From Telluria mixta (GTDB taxonomy: Bacteria; Pseudomonadota; Gammaproteobacteria; Burkholderiales; Burkholderiaceae_D), in the NCBI RefSeq assembly GCF_029223865.1, contig NZ_CP119520.1, forward strand, positions 2,232,001-2,296,000: DNA of 64,000 bases. Direction: 5' to 3'. The notes below the pieces were generated by a model. That model was not told the origin of the DNA, made no database searches, and saw only the letters and a program-made list of their open reading frames with translations. Each line of letters starts with the position of its first letter. Within the stretch, counting starts at the first letter, position 1. Of this stretch, positions 33,904 through 43,181 are shown in pieces. The position numbers and the translations under genes are program-made.

Positions 33904-34880
33904 TTCGCGGGATTCAGGATATTGGTCGGCGTTCCGTTCGCGAAATTCACGACATTCTCGAACGCCGCCCGGAAATACAGCTCATAACTGTCGCGCTCCA
34001 CGTAGCCGATGTGCGGCGTCGCCAGCACGGTCGGAATTTTCAGGATATCCGCATCGCCCGCCAGCGGCTCGCTGGTGAACACGTCCAGCGCCGCATACCC
34101 CGGCCGTCCCTTGCGCAGCGCGGCTTCCAGCGCACCTTCCTCGACCAGTTCCGCCCGGCTCGTGTTCACGAACAACGCGTCACGCTTCATGCGCGCCAGG
34201 TCGTCCGCCTTGACGATGCCGCGCGTCGCATCGTTCAGCCGCAGGTGCACACTGACCACGTCGGCCTGCGCGAAGAATGCTTCGCGCGTGGGTGCGGCCG
34301 ATAAGCCGTCGGCAACCGCGGCGGCCCGGCTTTTATCGCTCCCCCACACCATCACCTGCATGCCGAACGCCTGCGCATACCCCGCGATCAGGTGTCCGAT
34401 CTTGCCGTAACCCCAGATCCCCAGCGTACGACCCTTCAGCACGCGGCCCAGGCCGTTGAGTTCCGGATTGATCGACGCCGTTTGCCACAGCCCGTCCTTC
34501 AGGTTGTTGGCATAGGGCACGATCTTGCGGCTGGCGGCCATGATCAGCGCCCACGTCAGTTCGGCGGGCGCGACGGGCGAACCGACGCCTTCCGCGATCG
34601 CGATGCCGTGCTCGGTCGCGGCCGCCACGTCGATGTGCCCGGCGACCTTGCCCGTCTGTGACAACAGTTTCAAATTGGGCAGCTTGGCCAGCAGCGCGCG
34701 CGGAAACGCGGTGCGCTCGCGGATCAGCACGAGGGCGTCGAAGGGCGCCAGGCGGATCGCCAGCTGGCCCAGGCCGCGGGTCGAACTGTTGAACACTTTA
34801 ACCTCGTGCCCGTCCAACATGCGGAAGCATTCAAGGGTACGGACGGCGTCTTGGTAATCGTCAAGGATCGCAATTTTCAT
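33900..34880 (-). CDS. D-2-hydroxyacid dehydrogenase family protein
   Basis: This NAD-dependent dehydrogenase of the SerA/GhrA/VanH superfamily has 326 residues. It has an N-terminal substrate domain (IAILDDYQDAV), a Rossmann motif (LGIWGYGKIGHLIAGYAQAFG), the catalytic Arg in FVNTSRAELVEEGAL, the Glu region in DVFTSEPL and the catalytic His in ATPHIGYVE. Substrate candidates include phosphoglycerate, glyoxylate and hydroxypyruvate; the family cannot be narrowed. The start at 34880 is well placed. It converges on the previous gene with a 4-base TTAA overlap of stop codons and is divergent from pckG. Confidence 0.88.
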   Translation of the reverse strand: MKIAILDDYQDAVRTLECFRMLDGHEVKVFNSSTRGLGQLAIRLAPFDALVLIRERTAFPRALLAKLPNLKLLSQTGKVAGHIDVAAATEHGIAIAEGVGSPVAPAELTWALIMAASRKIVPYANNLKDGLWQTASINPELNGLGRVLKGRTLGIWGYGKIGHLIAGYAQAFGMQVMVWGSDKSRAAAVADGLSAAPTREAFFAQADVVSVHLRLNDATRGIVKADDLARMKRDALFVNTSRAELVEEGALEAALRKGRPGYAALDVFTSEPLAGDADILKIPTVLATPHIGYVERDSYELYFRAAFENVVNFANGTPTNILNPAN

Positions 34881-34995
34881 GGATGTTAGCGGATGTTATC
34901 AGCAAGAAAGTAATGAAATGACAGAATTTGAACGATGGGAAATAGCCTACTACATCACTCAACCAAAATTCCTACATTTTTGTTATTGAAGCATT

Positions 34996-35023
34996 TGAAA
35001 CGGGTTTGCACAGGTGTAGAATC
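34996..35023 (+). promoter_or_regulatory. Putative promoter of pckG
   Basis: TTGAAA (34996-35001) and TAGAAT (35018-35023) are spaced 16 bases apart. The transcript would start near 35030, about 290 bases upstream of the gene, giving a long leader. The rest of 34881-35323 has no visible gene. Confidence 0.55.
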
Positions 35024-35043
35024 GACCAGAAATAAGAGCCCGA

Positions 35044-35060
35044 GATGTCAGACTGACATC
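35044..35060. promoter_or_regulatory. Perfect palindrome just downstream of the pckG promoter
   Basis: GATGTCAG and CTGACATC flank a single central base. Its position at about +15 to +31 from the predicted start site is typical for a repressor operator. Confidence 0.55.
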
Positions 35061-35323
35061 ATTTGCGGCCAGCAGCACACGTTCCAACCAGCCTGCCGGC
35101 ATCCGCGCATACGCGACCCCGGGCTGGCGACATGACCGCCGTAGCACTGAACCGTGAACCGCACGGATTTCCAGGTGCGGGCCCACGAGGCCATCCTTGA
35201 CGACGATCCTGCCGGGACAAGATAAACGGGATTCCGACCGTCGCGCGCATTGCAGGCCGCCGCCTCTGCCGCATCAAGGCCATCGGAATCGCCAGGGATT
35301 CTTAATTGGCATTGGAGGTATGT

Positions 35324-37189
35324 ATGAACCAGCCCGTGATGGGCGGCGTCGCCGCACTGAACGTCCCAGCTTACATCAAGCACAACAAACTCATCAATTG
35401 GGTGGCCGAGATCGCGACCCTCACGAAGCCCGACGCCATCTATTGGTGCGACGGCTCCGAAGAAGAGTACGACCGCCTGTGTGCACAGATGGTCGAAGCC
35501 GGCACGATGAAGCGCCTGAACCCGGAGAAGCGCCCGAACTCGTACCTGGCCTGTTCCGACCCGAGCGACGTGGCGCGCGTCGAAGACCGCACCTTCATCT
35601 GCTCGGCGACCAAGGAGCAGGCAGGTCCCACCAATAACTGGACCGACCCGAACGAGATGCGCCAAACCCTGAACGGCCTGTTCGACGGCTGCATGGCCGG
35701 CCGCACGATGTATGTCGTGCCGTTCTCGATGGGCCCGCTGGGCTCGCCGATCGCGCACATCGGCGTGGAACTGTCCGATTCGCCGTATGTCGCCGTCAAC
35801 ATGCGCATCATGACCCGCATGGGCAAGGCCGTGTACGACGTGCTGGGTGCCGACGGCGATTTCGTGCCGTGCGTGCACACCGTCGGCATGCCGCTGCAGG
35901 CGGGCCAGCAGGACGTGCGCTGGCCGTGCAACGCGACCAAGTACATCGTGCACTATCCGGAAACGCGCGAAATCTGGTCGTTCGGCTCGGGCTACGGCGG
36001 CAACGCGCTGCTGGGTAAAAAATGCTTCGCGCTGCGCATCGCCTCCAACATGGGGTACCAGGACGCCCAGCAGGGCGGTCCGGGCTGGCTGGCCGAGCAC
36101 ATGCTGATCCTTGGCGTGGAATCGCCGCAGGGCGACAAGAAATACGTCGCGGCCGCGTTCCCGTCGGCCTGCGGCAAGACGAACTTCGCGATGCTGATCC
36201 CGCCCGCCGGCTTCGAAGGCTGGAAGGTCACGACCATCGGCGACGACATCGCCTGGATCAAGCCGGGCGCCGACGGCAAGCTGTACGCCATCAACCCGGA
36301 AGCGGGTTACTTCGGCGTCGCCCCGGGCACGAACGACAAGACGAATCCGAACTGCATGGCCTCGCTGCGCGAAAACGTCATCTTCACGAACGTGGCGCTG
36401 ACCGACGACGGCGACGTGTGGTGGGAAGGCATGACCAAGGAAGCCCCGGCGCACCTGATCGACTGGCAAGGTAAAGACTGGACGCCGGCGTCCGGCACCA
36501 AGGCCGCGCACCCGAACGCGCGCTTCACCGTCGCCGCCACGCAGAACCCGGTGATCGACCCGGCCTGGGACGATCCCGCCGGCGTGCCGATCTCGGCCTT
36601 CATCTTCGGCGGCCGCCGCTCGACGACGGTGCCGCTCGTGACGGAAGCCCGCAACTGGACGGAAGGCGTGTACATGGCCGCCACGATGGGCTCGGAGACG
36701 ACGGCCGCCGCCGCCGGCCAGATGGGCATCGTGCGCCGCGACCCGTACGCCATGCTGCCGTTCATCGGCTACAACATGAGCGATTACTTCCAGCACTGGC
36801 TCAACCTGGGCCGGAAAGTCGCGGACAAGAACCCGCAAGCGCTGCCGAAGATCTTCTGCGTCAACTGGTTCCGCACCGATGACAACGGCAAATTCGTGTG
36901 GCCGGGCTACGGCGACAACATGCGCGTGCTGAAATGGATCCTCGATCGCAGCCAGGGCCAGGGCGGCGGCGTCGAGCACATGTTCGGCACCACCCCGACG
37001 TACGGCGACCTGAACTGGACCGGCATCGAGTTCACGAACGAGCAGTTCAACCAGATCACGTCGATCGACAAGGACGCGTGGCGCGAGGAACTGAAGCTGC
37101 ACAGCGAGCTGTTCGACAAGCTGGCCTACCGCCTGCCGCAGGAACTGGTCGCGACCAAGGCGCAGCTGGAGAAGCGCCTGGCCGAGTAA
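35324..37189 (+). CDS. pckG: Phosphoenolpyruvate carboxykinase (GTP)
   Basis: This is the 621-residue GTP-type PEPCK of gluconeogenesis, interconverting oxaloacetate and PEP. It has the P-loop/reactive Cys motif [15 protein letters not shown], the metal site GDDIAWIK, the substrate loop ([17 protein letters not shown]), the NAE-type region ([14 protein letters not shown]) and the C-terminal [29 protein letters not shown]. The ATG at 35324 has GGAGG at 35312-35316. An upstream palindrome suggests repression under glycolytic conditions (inference). A strong UUCG-loop terminator follows. Confidence 0.96.
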   Translation: MNQPVMGGVAALNVPAYIKHNKLINWVAEIATLTKPDAIYWCDGSEEEYDRLCAQMVEAGTMKRLNPEKRPNSYLACSDPSDVARVEDRTFICSATKEQAGPTNNWTDPNEMRQTLNGLFDGCMAGRTMYVVPFSMGPLGSPIAHIGVELSDSPYVAVNMRIMTRMGKAVYDVLGADGDFVPCVHTVGMPLQAGQQDVRWPCNATKYIVHYPETREIWSFGSGYGGNALLGKKCFALRIASNMGYQDAQQGGPGWLAEHMLILGVESPQGDKKYVAAAFPSACGKTNFAMLIPPAGFEGWKVTTIGDDIAWIKPGADGKLYAINPEAGYFGVAPGTNDKTNPNCMASLRENVIFTNVALTDDGDVWWEGMTKEAPAHLIDWQGKDWTPASGTKAAHPNARFTVAATQNPVIDPAWDDPAGVPISAFIFGGRRSTTVPLVTEARNWTEGVYMAATMGSETTAAAAGQMGIVRRDPYAMLPFIGYNMSDYFQHWLNLGRKVADKNPQALPKIFCVNWFRTDDNGKFVWPGYGDNMRVLKWILDRSQGQGGGVEHMFGTTPTYGDLNWTGIEFTNEQFNQITSIDKDAWREELKLHSELFDKLAYRLPQELVATKAQLEKRLAE

Positions 37190-37260
37190 GGCTACCGCGG
37201 AGAAATCGGCGAGGAGACGACGGCCGCACGCACGACGATGCGGCCGCAACAACAAAACGG

Positions 37261-37288
37261 AAAAAGGACAGGTTCGCCTGTCCTTTTT
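37261..37288 (+). terminator. Terminator of pckG
   Basis: AAAAAGGACAGG and CCTGTCCTTTTT form a 12-bp stem capped by a TTCG tetraloop and end in T residues. The remaining 37290-37591 shows no gene. Confidence 0.9.
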
Positions 37289-37591
37289 CTTTGCTCATCA
37301 CCGCGTCATCGAGATTAATGCAACTAACCAACATAATGCAGAGCGCCTACGATGACGCCAGGCACGACAATGCAAGCCCTGAGGCAACCACCGAAAATAA
37401 GCCATTGACCCGGTATTGAAACGGGAATATGTCGGTCCATATGCGGCGGATGCTACCGCAAACGCCAGACGGCGCACCGGTGGGCAGGCGGTCCCACGGG
37501 CTTGCCGTGGGGTTCATCGAAGGACAGCCGGGACGCCGTGCCGCGTTCTGTCATGCGAGGCAGTCATATCCTGGCGCTACAGGAGTATCTT

Positions 37592-38740
37592 ATGAAAGCT
37601 GTTGTCTATCGCGGCCCGAACGAGGTCGCAGTCGAGAACGTACCGGATCCAAAGATCGAGCGTCCAACGGATGCCATCGTCAAGATCACCAGCACCAACA
37701 TCTGCGGCTCGGACCTCCATATGTACGAAGGCCGGACCGATTTCGAGCAGGGACGCATCTTCGGTCACGAGAACCTCGGCGTGGTCATGGAAGTCGGACC
37801 GGCGGTCGAGCGGGTCAAGCCTGGAGACTGGGTTGCCCTGCCTTTCAATATCAGCTGCGGCCATTGCAAGAACTGCGAGCGCGGCCTCACCGCCTACTGC
37901 CTGCGGGCGAACGAGCCGGGCGTTGCCGGCGGCGCCTTCGGCTTCGCCGACATGGGACCATGGCAGGGCGGCCAGGCCGAGGCCCTGCGGGTGCCCTGGG
38001 CCGACTTCATGTGCCTGAAGCTGCCGGACGATGCGGAGGACAAGCAAGCCGACTACGTGATGTGCGCCGACATCTTTCCGACCGGCTGGCACGCGACCGA
38101 ACTGGCCGGCATGAAGCCCGGCGACTCGGTCGTCATCTACGGCGCGGGACCGGTGGGCCTGATGGCTGCGCACTCGGCGATGATCAAGGGGGCCTGCAAC
38201 GTGATGGTGGTCGACTGCCATTCCGACCGGCTCAAGCTGGCCGAATCGATCGGTGCGATCACGATCGATTATTCGAAGGAAGACCCGGTGCAGCGCGTCA
38301 TGGACCTGACCCAGGGGGTCGGCGCGGACGTGGGCTGCGAATGCGTCGGCTACCAGTGCCACGACCATCATCATCACCGCCAGGAGCGGCCCAACCTCAC
38401 GATGAACAACCTGATCGGCTCGGTCAAGTTCACCGGCGGGATCGGGGTGGTCGGCGTGTTCGTCCCGCAGGATCCGAACGGTCCGGACGAACTGGAGAAG
38501 GAAGGGAAGCTTGCGCTCGACTGGGGCCAACTCTGGTTCAAGGGGCAACGCGTCGCCACCGGCCAGTGCAACGTCAAGGCCTATAACCGCCAATTACGCG
38601 ACCTGATCCACGCCGGCCGCGCCAAGCCGTCGTTCATCGTTTCCCATCAGCTGAAACTGGACCAGGCGCCCGACGCCTACAAGCACTTCGATAGTCGCGA
38701 CCACGGTTGGACCAAGGTGATCCTGCATCCTGGCGCCTAG
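37592..38740 (+). CDS. Zinc-dependent alcohol dehydrogenase, glutathione-independent formaldehyde dehydrogenase type
   Basis: This 382-residue MDR enzyme has the catalytic zinc site (STNICGSDLHMYEGRTDFEQGRIFGHENLGVV), the structural zinc cysteines (CGHCKNCERGLTAYC) and an NAD fold (VVIYGAGPVGLMAAHSAM). The long insert before the C terminus includes a histidine-rich CHDHHHHRQE loop seen in the FdhA/PFDH group. These enzymes oxidise formaldehyde or other aldehydes without glutathione. The start is ATG 37592, with AGGAG upstream. It is a single gene. GC and codon use look slightly different from the neighbours, so acquisition is possible but not shown. Confidence 0.88.
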   Translation: MKAVVYRGPNEVAVENVPDPKIERPTDAIVKITSTNICGSDLHMYEGRTDFEQGRIFGHENLGVVMEVGPAVERVKPGDWVALPFNISCGHCKNCERGLTAYCLRANEPGVAGGAFGFADMGPWQGGQAEALRVPWADFMCLKLPDDAEDKQADYVMCADIFPTGWHATELAGMKPGDSVVIYGAGPVGLMAAHSAMIKGACNVMVVDCHSDRLKLAESIGAITIDYSKEDPVQRVMDLTQGVGADVGCECVGYQCHDHHHHRQERPNLTMNNLIGSVKFTGGIGVVGVFVPQDPNGPDELEKEGKLALDWGQLWFKGQRVATGQCNVKAYNRQLRDLIHAGRAKPSFIVSHQLKLDQAPDAYKHFDSRDHGWTKVILHPGA

Positions 38741-38936
38741 CCGCGCGGCATCCGGGACCGAACGCCGCTTTCGGGTGGCGTTTCAAGCGTCGGCATTTTT
38801 TACCCATCGTGTTGTGGGATTTCATTTGGTTTTTGATTTTACTAAATGACCCTTATCCTCTATCCTGTCGTCAACTTGCATTGTTAGCGCAAACATCTTG
38901 ATATAAGCGAGCTTCGACGTAAAAAGGACAATAGAC

Positions 38937-40505
38937 ATGAGACACCGCCGCACCGTGCTGCGCGCCGCTCTGGCGCTGGCTTTCACTACCCCATTCGCAC
39001 TGCCCGCCATGGCTGCCGACGCCGCGCGCCAGATCGTCATCGACGCGAACGCGCCGACCGTCGCGCGCGACCATGCCGCCGACCTGTCGGTGGGCTCCGA
39101 TTATCCGGGCACGCTGATCCGCGACGACAGCCTGGCCCAACTGAAGATCGCGAAGGACGAGCTGGGCTTCCGCTACATCCGCTTCCACGGCATCTTCCAC
39201 GACGTGCTGGGCACGTTCAAGGTCGTCGACGGCAAGCCTGTCTATGACTGGACGAAGATCGACTACCTGTACGACAAGCTGCTGGGCATGGGCATCAAGC
39301 CGTTCGTCGAGCTGGGCTTCACGCCGGAGGCGATGAAGACGTCGGACAACAGCATCTTCTACTGGAAGGGCAATACCTCGCACCCGAAACCGGAACTGTG
39401 GGCGGGCCTCGTCGACGCCTTCGTGCGCCACGTGCAGCAGCGCTACGGCAAGGAAGAAGTGCGCACCTGGTTCTTCGAAGTGTGGAACGAGCCGAACCTG
39501 GACGGTTTCTGGGAAAAGGCCGACCAGAAGGCCTACTTCGACCTGTATGACGTGACCGCCAAGACCATCAAGGCGATCGACCCGACCCTGCGCGTGGGCG
39601 GTCCGGCGACGGCCGGTGCGGCCTGGGTGCCGGAATTCCTCGCGCACACGCAGAAGAGCGGTGCCGCGGTCGACTTCATCGCCACGCACACGTACGGCGT
39701 GGACGGCGGCTTCCTGGACGAAAATGGCCAGGGCGACCAGAAGCTGTCGCCGTCGCCGGACGGTATCGTCGGCGACGTGCGCAAGGTCCGCAAGGAGATC
39801 GAAGCCTCCTACCTGCCCAAGCTGCCGCTGTATTTCACGGAATGGAGCACGAGCTACAACCCGCGCGACCTCGTGCACGATTCGTACATGAGCGCCGCCT
39901 ACATCCTGTCGAAGCTGAAGGCGACGGAAGGCATCGCGCAGGGCATGAGCTACTGGACCTATACGGACCTGTTCGAGGAACCGGGTCCGCCGACCGCGCC
40001 GTTCGAAGGCGGTTTCGGCCTGATGAATCCGCAGGGCATCCGCAAGGCCGCCTGGTTCGCCTACAAGTACATGAACGAACTGGGCGAGCAGCAGGTGCAG
40101 ACCAGCGACAAGCAAAGCTGGGTGACGAAGGACGCGAACGGCGTGCAGGTGCTGGCGTGGGACTTCCAGACGCCGGACATGGGCAAGAAGACCAACCGTC
40201 CGTTCTTCGGCGCCGTCCAGCCGACGAAGAACGCCACGCCGTTGAAGCTGTCGCTGAAGGGCATGAAGCCGGGCACGTATAACGTCCAGGTGTACCGCAC
40301 GGGCTTCAAGGCCAACGATGCGTACACGGCCTACATCGAGATGGGCAAGCCGAAGACGCTCACCGGCGACCAGCTCGCCAAGCTGCAGGCGCAGACGGTG
40401 GACAAGCCCGAGACGCGCACCGTGAAGGTCGCGGCGAACGGCACCGCGAACGTGCAGGTGCCGATGCGCGCGAACGACGTGGTGCTGGTGAAGATCGCGA
40501 AGTAA
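38937..40505 (+). CDS. Secreted glycoside hydrolase, GH39-like (beta-xylosidase type)
   Basis: This 522-residue protein has a signal peptide (RTVLRAALALAFTTPFALPAMAA). The clan-A TIM barrel follows. The acid/base glutamate is E185 in FEVWNEPNLDGFW and the nucleophile is E302 in LYFTEWSTSYNPRD, as in GH39 xylosidases and iduronidases. A C-terminal beta-sandwich follows (about 400-520; VLAWDFQTPDMG ... GTYNVQVYRTGF ... VPMRANDVVLVKIAK). A xylan oligosaccharide or similar plant glycan is the likely substrate. It stands alone and converges on the permease gene 21 bases away. Confidence 0.9.
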   Translation: MRHRRTVLRAALALAFTTPFALPAMAADAARQIVIDANAPTVARDHAADLSVGSDYPGTLIRDDSLAQLKIAKDELGFRYIRFHGIFHDVLGTFKVVDGKPVYDWTKIDYLYDKLLGMGIKPFVELGFTPEAMKTSDNSIFYWKGNTSHPKPELWAGLVDAFVRHVQQRYGKEEVRTWFFEVWNEPNLDGFWEKADQKAYFDLYDVTAKTIKAIDPTLRVGGPATAGAAWVPEFLAHTQKSGAAVDFIATHTYGVDGGFLDENGQGDQKLSPSPDGIVGDVRKVRKEIEASYLPKLPLYFTEWSTSYNPRDLVHDSYMSAAYILSKLKATEGIAQGMSYWTYTDLFEEPGPPTAPFEGGFGLMNPQGIRKAAWFAYKYMNELGEQQVQTSDKQSWVTKDANGVQVLAWDFQTPDMGKKTNRPFFGAVQPTKNATPLKLSLKGMKPGTYNVQVYRTGFKANDAYTAYIEMGKPKTLTGDQLAKLQAQTVDKPETRTVKVAANGTANVQVPMRANDVVLVKIAK

Positions 40506-40526
40506 CCTGATCTGTTACTGCGTGGC

Positions 40527-41909
40527 TCAGCCCCACTGCATCAGGCAGGGGGGTATGAGCAGCACGAGGGCCAGCACGAGGTAGATCAGCTGCAGCGGGA
40601 TCATCCACCTGGCCCACGTGATCCACGGCACGCGCGCGAGCGCGAGCACGCCGACCGTGATGCCGGACGTCGGGATCATCGGCGTCGACAATTCTCCCAG
40701 CTGGAACGCGAGGATCGCGGTCTGGCGCGTGACGCCCACCAGGTCCGCGAGCGGTGCCATGATCGGCATCGTCAGCGCGGCCTGGCCCGTGCCTGAGTGG
40801 ATGAAGAAGTTGATCACCGACTGGATCAGGTACATCTTCTGCGCCGCGAACACGGGGTGGCTCGACTGCACGAGCGGCATCAGGCCGTGCAGCATCGTGT
40901 CGATGATGTGCGCATCGCGCGCGAGGATCATCGTGCCGCGCGCGATCGCGATCACGAGCGCCGTCGGCGCCAGGTCTTTTGCGCCCTGCATGAACGCCGC
41001 CACCCAGTTGTCGGGCCCCAGCCGCCCGACGATGCCCACGACAATCGCCATCGATAAAAACAGCGCCGCGATCTCGTCGATGTACCAGTCGAATTTCACC
41101 ACGCCGACCACCATCGCCGCGAGCGACAGCGCGAAGATCGCCAGCACCGCCTTGTGCCGGGCCGTCATGCGGTCGAGCCCCACATGTACCGGCTGTTCCT
41201 GGCGCCGCGTCTGGTCCAGCACATAGGTCGGGCTCAATGTCGGGTTCTGCTTCACGCGCGCCGCGTACCACATCAGGAACAGGATCGTGACGGTCGTCGT
41301 CGCCACCCACACGATCAGGCGATACCCGATCCCCGAAAACACGGGCACGCCCGCGATGCCCTGCGCGATGCCGACGTTGAACGGATTGAGGAACGCGGCG
41401 CCGAAGCCGGCCTGCGAACCGAGGAAGGGAATCGACACGCCGACGATGGTGTCGTAGCCGAGCGCCAGCGCCAGCGGCACGAAGATCAGCACGAACGGAA
41501 TCGCCTCCTCGTTCATGCCGAACGTGGCGCCGCCGAGCGAGAACAGCGTGACGAAGACGGGAATCAGCGCGGCGCGCACGAGCGCCGAGTGCTCGTGCAT
41601 GCGGGCGATCGAGCGGATGCCCGTGTCGATCGCATCGGTCTTCTGCACGACGGCGAACGCGCCGCCGACGACCAGCACGAAGCCGATGATCTGCGCCGCT
41701 TCGACGAAGCCCTTGATGGGCGCCTTCATTAGCGCCACGAGCCCTTGCGGCGCGCTCGCGACATAGTGGAACGAGGCCGGGTCGATGAGCTGCTTGCCGT
41801 CGACGAGGTGCGTGTCGTACTTCCCGCCGGGGATGAACCACGTCGCCAGCGCGATCAGCGCGAGGATCCCGAACAGCAGCACGAAGGTATTGGGAATGCG
41901 TAGTCGCAT
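40527..41909 (-). CDS. YfcC/DcuC-type permease
   Basis: This inner-membrane protein of 460 residues has about 12 hydrophobic helices. The hallmark region is GGATFGMNEEAIPFVLIFVPLALALGYDTIVGVSIPFLGSQAGFGAAFLNPFNVGIAQGIAGVP, and the C-terminal FFIHSGTGQAALTMPIMAPLADL and GELSTPMIPTSGITVGVLA motifs of the UPF0313-unrelated C4-dicarboxylate anaerobic carrier-like family (PF03606) are present. Family members move amino acids or peptides. It starts one base after the stop of the metallohydrolase gene (TGACATG), so the two form an operon. In this setting it is a candidate importer of beta-Asp dipeptides or their products (inference). Confidence 0.85.
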   Translation of the reverse strand: MRLRIPNTFVLLFGILALIALATWFIPGGKYDTHLVDGKQLIDPASFHYVASAPQGLVALMKAPIKGFVEAAQIIGFVLVVGGAFAVVQKTDAIDTGIRSIARMHEHSALVRAALIPVFVTLFSLGGATFGMNEEAIPFVLIFVPLALALGYDTIVGVSIPFLGSQAGFGAAFLNPFNVGIAQGIAGVPVFSGIGYRLIVWVATTTVTILFLMWYAARVKQNPTLSPTYVLDQTRRQEQPVHVGLDRMTARHKAVLAIFALSLAAMVVGVVKFDWYIDEIAALFLSMAIVVGIVGRLGPDNWVAAFMQGAKDLAPTALVIAIARGTMILARDAHIIDTMLHGLMPLVQSSHPVFAAQKMYLIQSVINFFIHSGTGQAALTMPIMAPLADLVGVTRQTAILAFQLGELSTPMIPTSGITVGVLALARVPWITWARWMIPLQLIYLVLALVLLIPPCLMQWG

Positions 41910-41910
41910 G

Positions 41911-43029
41911 TCACTGACTCAGTAAGGAACCCGAACGGAAGGGCGTCGTCCCCGCGATCTTACAGATGTGCATCCCGCGCAGCAGGTGGCGGTGCGCGGT
42001 GCTCGCGAACAGCAGGCCGTCGCGGCTCGCATGTACCGTGGCCGTGTCGCCGGTGACGGGGTTGACGATGTCGGCGATGGCGTCGCCCGCCTTGACCTCG
42101 TCGCCCAGCGCTTTTAAAAACACGAGCACACCCGTCTGCGGCGCGTGCAGCGGCTCCACGGCTTCCAGCGGCGACGCCGCGCACCGCGGCGCGGGCAGCA
42201 CGTCGTGCTGGATGTCGATGACGCCTTCGCGCGCAAGATACTGCAGCAGCGCGTGCGCATCCTGCTCGGCGTAATCGTAACGCACGTCCATCTCGCCACG
42301 CAGTTCGACCGTGACGGCGGCGCACGCGGGCGGGATCGGGATCGACGGGCCGAAGTGCTCGGCCAGGTCCCACCACAGCCGGCTGCACGCCTCGTCGAAC
42401 GGCTCGCCGCCGGAACCCGCGGACAGCAGATAGGCGCGCGCACCGAGCAGCGTCGCCAGCGGTGCCACGCGGTCCGCCAGCGCGGGACCGGTATAGACGT
42501 GCAGCAGCGCCTCGTTGTCACAGTGCAGATCGAGCACGATGTCGGCGTCGATCGCCATCCCCAGCAGCGTCTTCTTCAGCACCTGCGTGGCATCCAGCGG
42601 CTCCCACCGCTCGATGGCGGCGCGTGCCTCCGCTCGGATCGCCGCGACGTTCGCGGCTGCATCGGCCCCCAGTCGGCCGGCCAGCGCGTCTTTCAATTCG
42701 TCGGCCACATGGCGGAAGGCGCGGTTGAAATTGGTGCCGGTGCCGAGGTCGAAGCGCCCGAACGGCGCGCCGTGCACGATCTGCGACAGCCCGATCGGAT
42801 TCGCGGCGGGTACGAGGATCACTTCGCCGCGGATGCGGCCTTCGCCATCGAGCCGTTCGAGCTCGCGCCGCAGGAAGTGCGCGACGAGCATCGCGGGCAC
42901 CTCGTCCGCATGCAGCGACGCCTGGATATAGACCTTGCTGCCGCTGCCCGCGCTGCCGTAGTGGTACGACGTGAGCTGGTAGCTGGCGACGCCCGGTTCG
43001 GTCGCGATCGGATGGGTCTTCGTATGCAT
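41911..43029 (-). CDS. Succinylglutamate desuccinylase/aspartoacylase family hydrolase (CphZ-like candidate)
   Basis: This M14-like zinc hydrolase has 372 residues. Zinc ligands H40 and E43 lie in ASLHADEVPAM, the Asn-Arg motif appears in GTNFNRAF, and the third ligand His is in VLDLHCDNEALLHVY. A C-terminal beta/lipoyl-like segment (about 290-372; TGVLVFLKALGDEVKAGDAIADIVNP) is typical of the family. Members deacylate N-acyl amino acids. Next to a cyanophycinase, hydrolysis of beta-Asp-Arg dipeptide (as described for CphZ-type enzymes) is the attractive role, but this is inference. The ATG at 43029 has AGGAGA upstream. It is the first gene of a two-gene operon, divergent from the RpiR gene. 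Confidence 0.83.
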   Translation of the reverse strand: MHTKTHPIATEPGVASYQLTSYHYGSAGSGSKVYIQASLHADEVPAMLVAHFLRRELERLDGEGRIRGEVILVPAANPIGLSQIVHGAPFGRFDLGTGTNFNRAFRHVADELKDALAGRLGADAAANVAAIRAEARAAIERWEPLDATQVLKKTLLGMAIDADIVLDLHCDNEALLHVYTGPALADRVAPLATLLGARAYLLSAGSGGEPFDEACSRLWWDLAEHFGPSIPIPPACAAVTVELRGEMDVRYDYAEQDAHALLQYLAREGVIDIQHDVLPAPRCAASPLEAVEPLHAPQTGVLVFLKALGDEVKAGDAIADIVNPVTGDTATVHASRDGLLFASTAHRHLLRGMHICKIAGTTPFRSGSLLSQ

Positions 43030-43096
43030 GCGGACGGGTCTCCTGGCGTCGGGTCTGCGGCCGATTATGTATGAATTTTTACACAACGTAAATCGA

Positions 43097-43112
43097 TGAA
43101 AGATTATTTTCA
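43097..43112. promoter_or_regulatory. Candidate RpiR operator in the divergent promoter region
   Basis: TGAAA-GATTAT-TTTCA is a 5-6-5 inverted repeat in the AT-rich intergenic region between the metallohydrolase operon and the RpiR gene. Two direct ACATTAA copies lie nearer the RpiR start. Confidence 0.4.
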
Positions 43113-43181
43113 AAATGTTGTTGAGTTGGGCGCTGTAACTGTTTTACATTAAAAAACATTAACTCATTGACATCCGGTCAC

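Noticed and set aside
37429..38586. A 385-codon plus-strand frame over the alcohol dehydrogenase gene
   Set aside because: The dehydrogenase motifs are all in the frame starting at 37592; this is its shadow.
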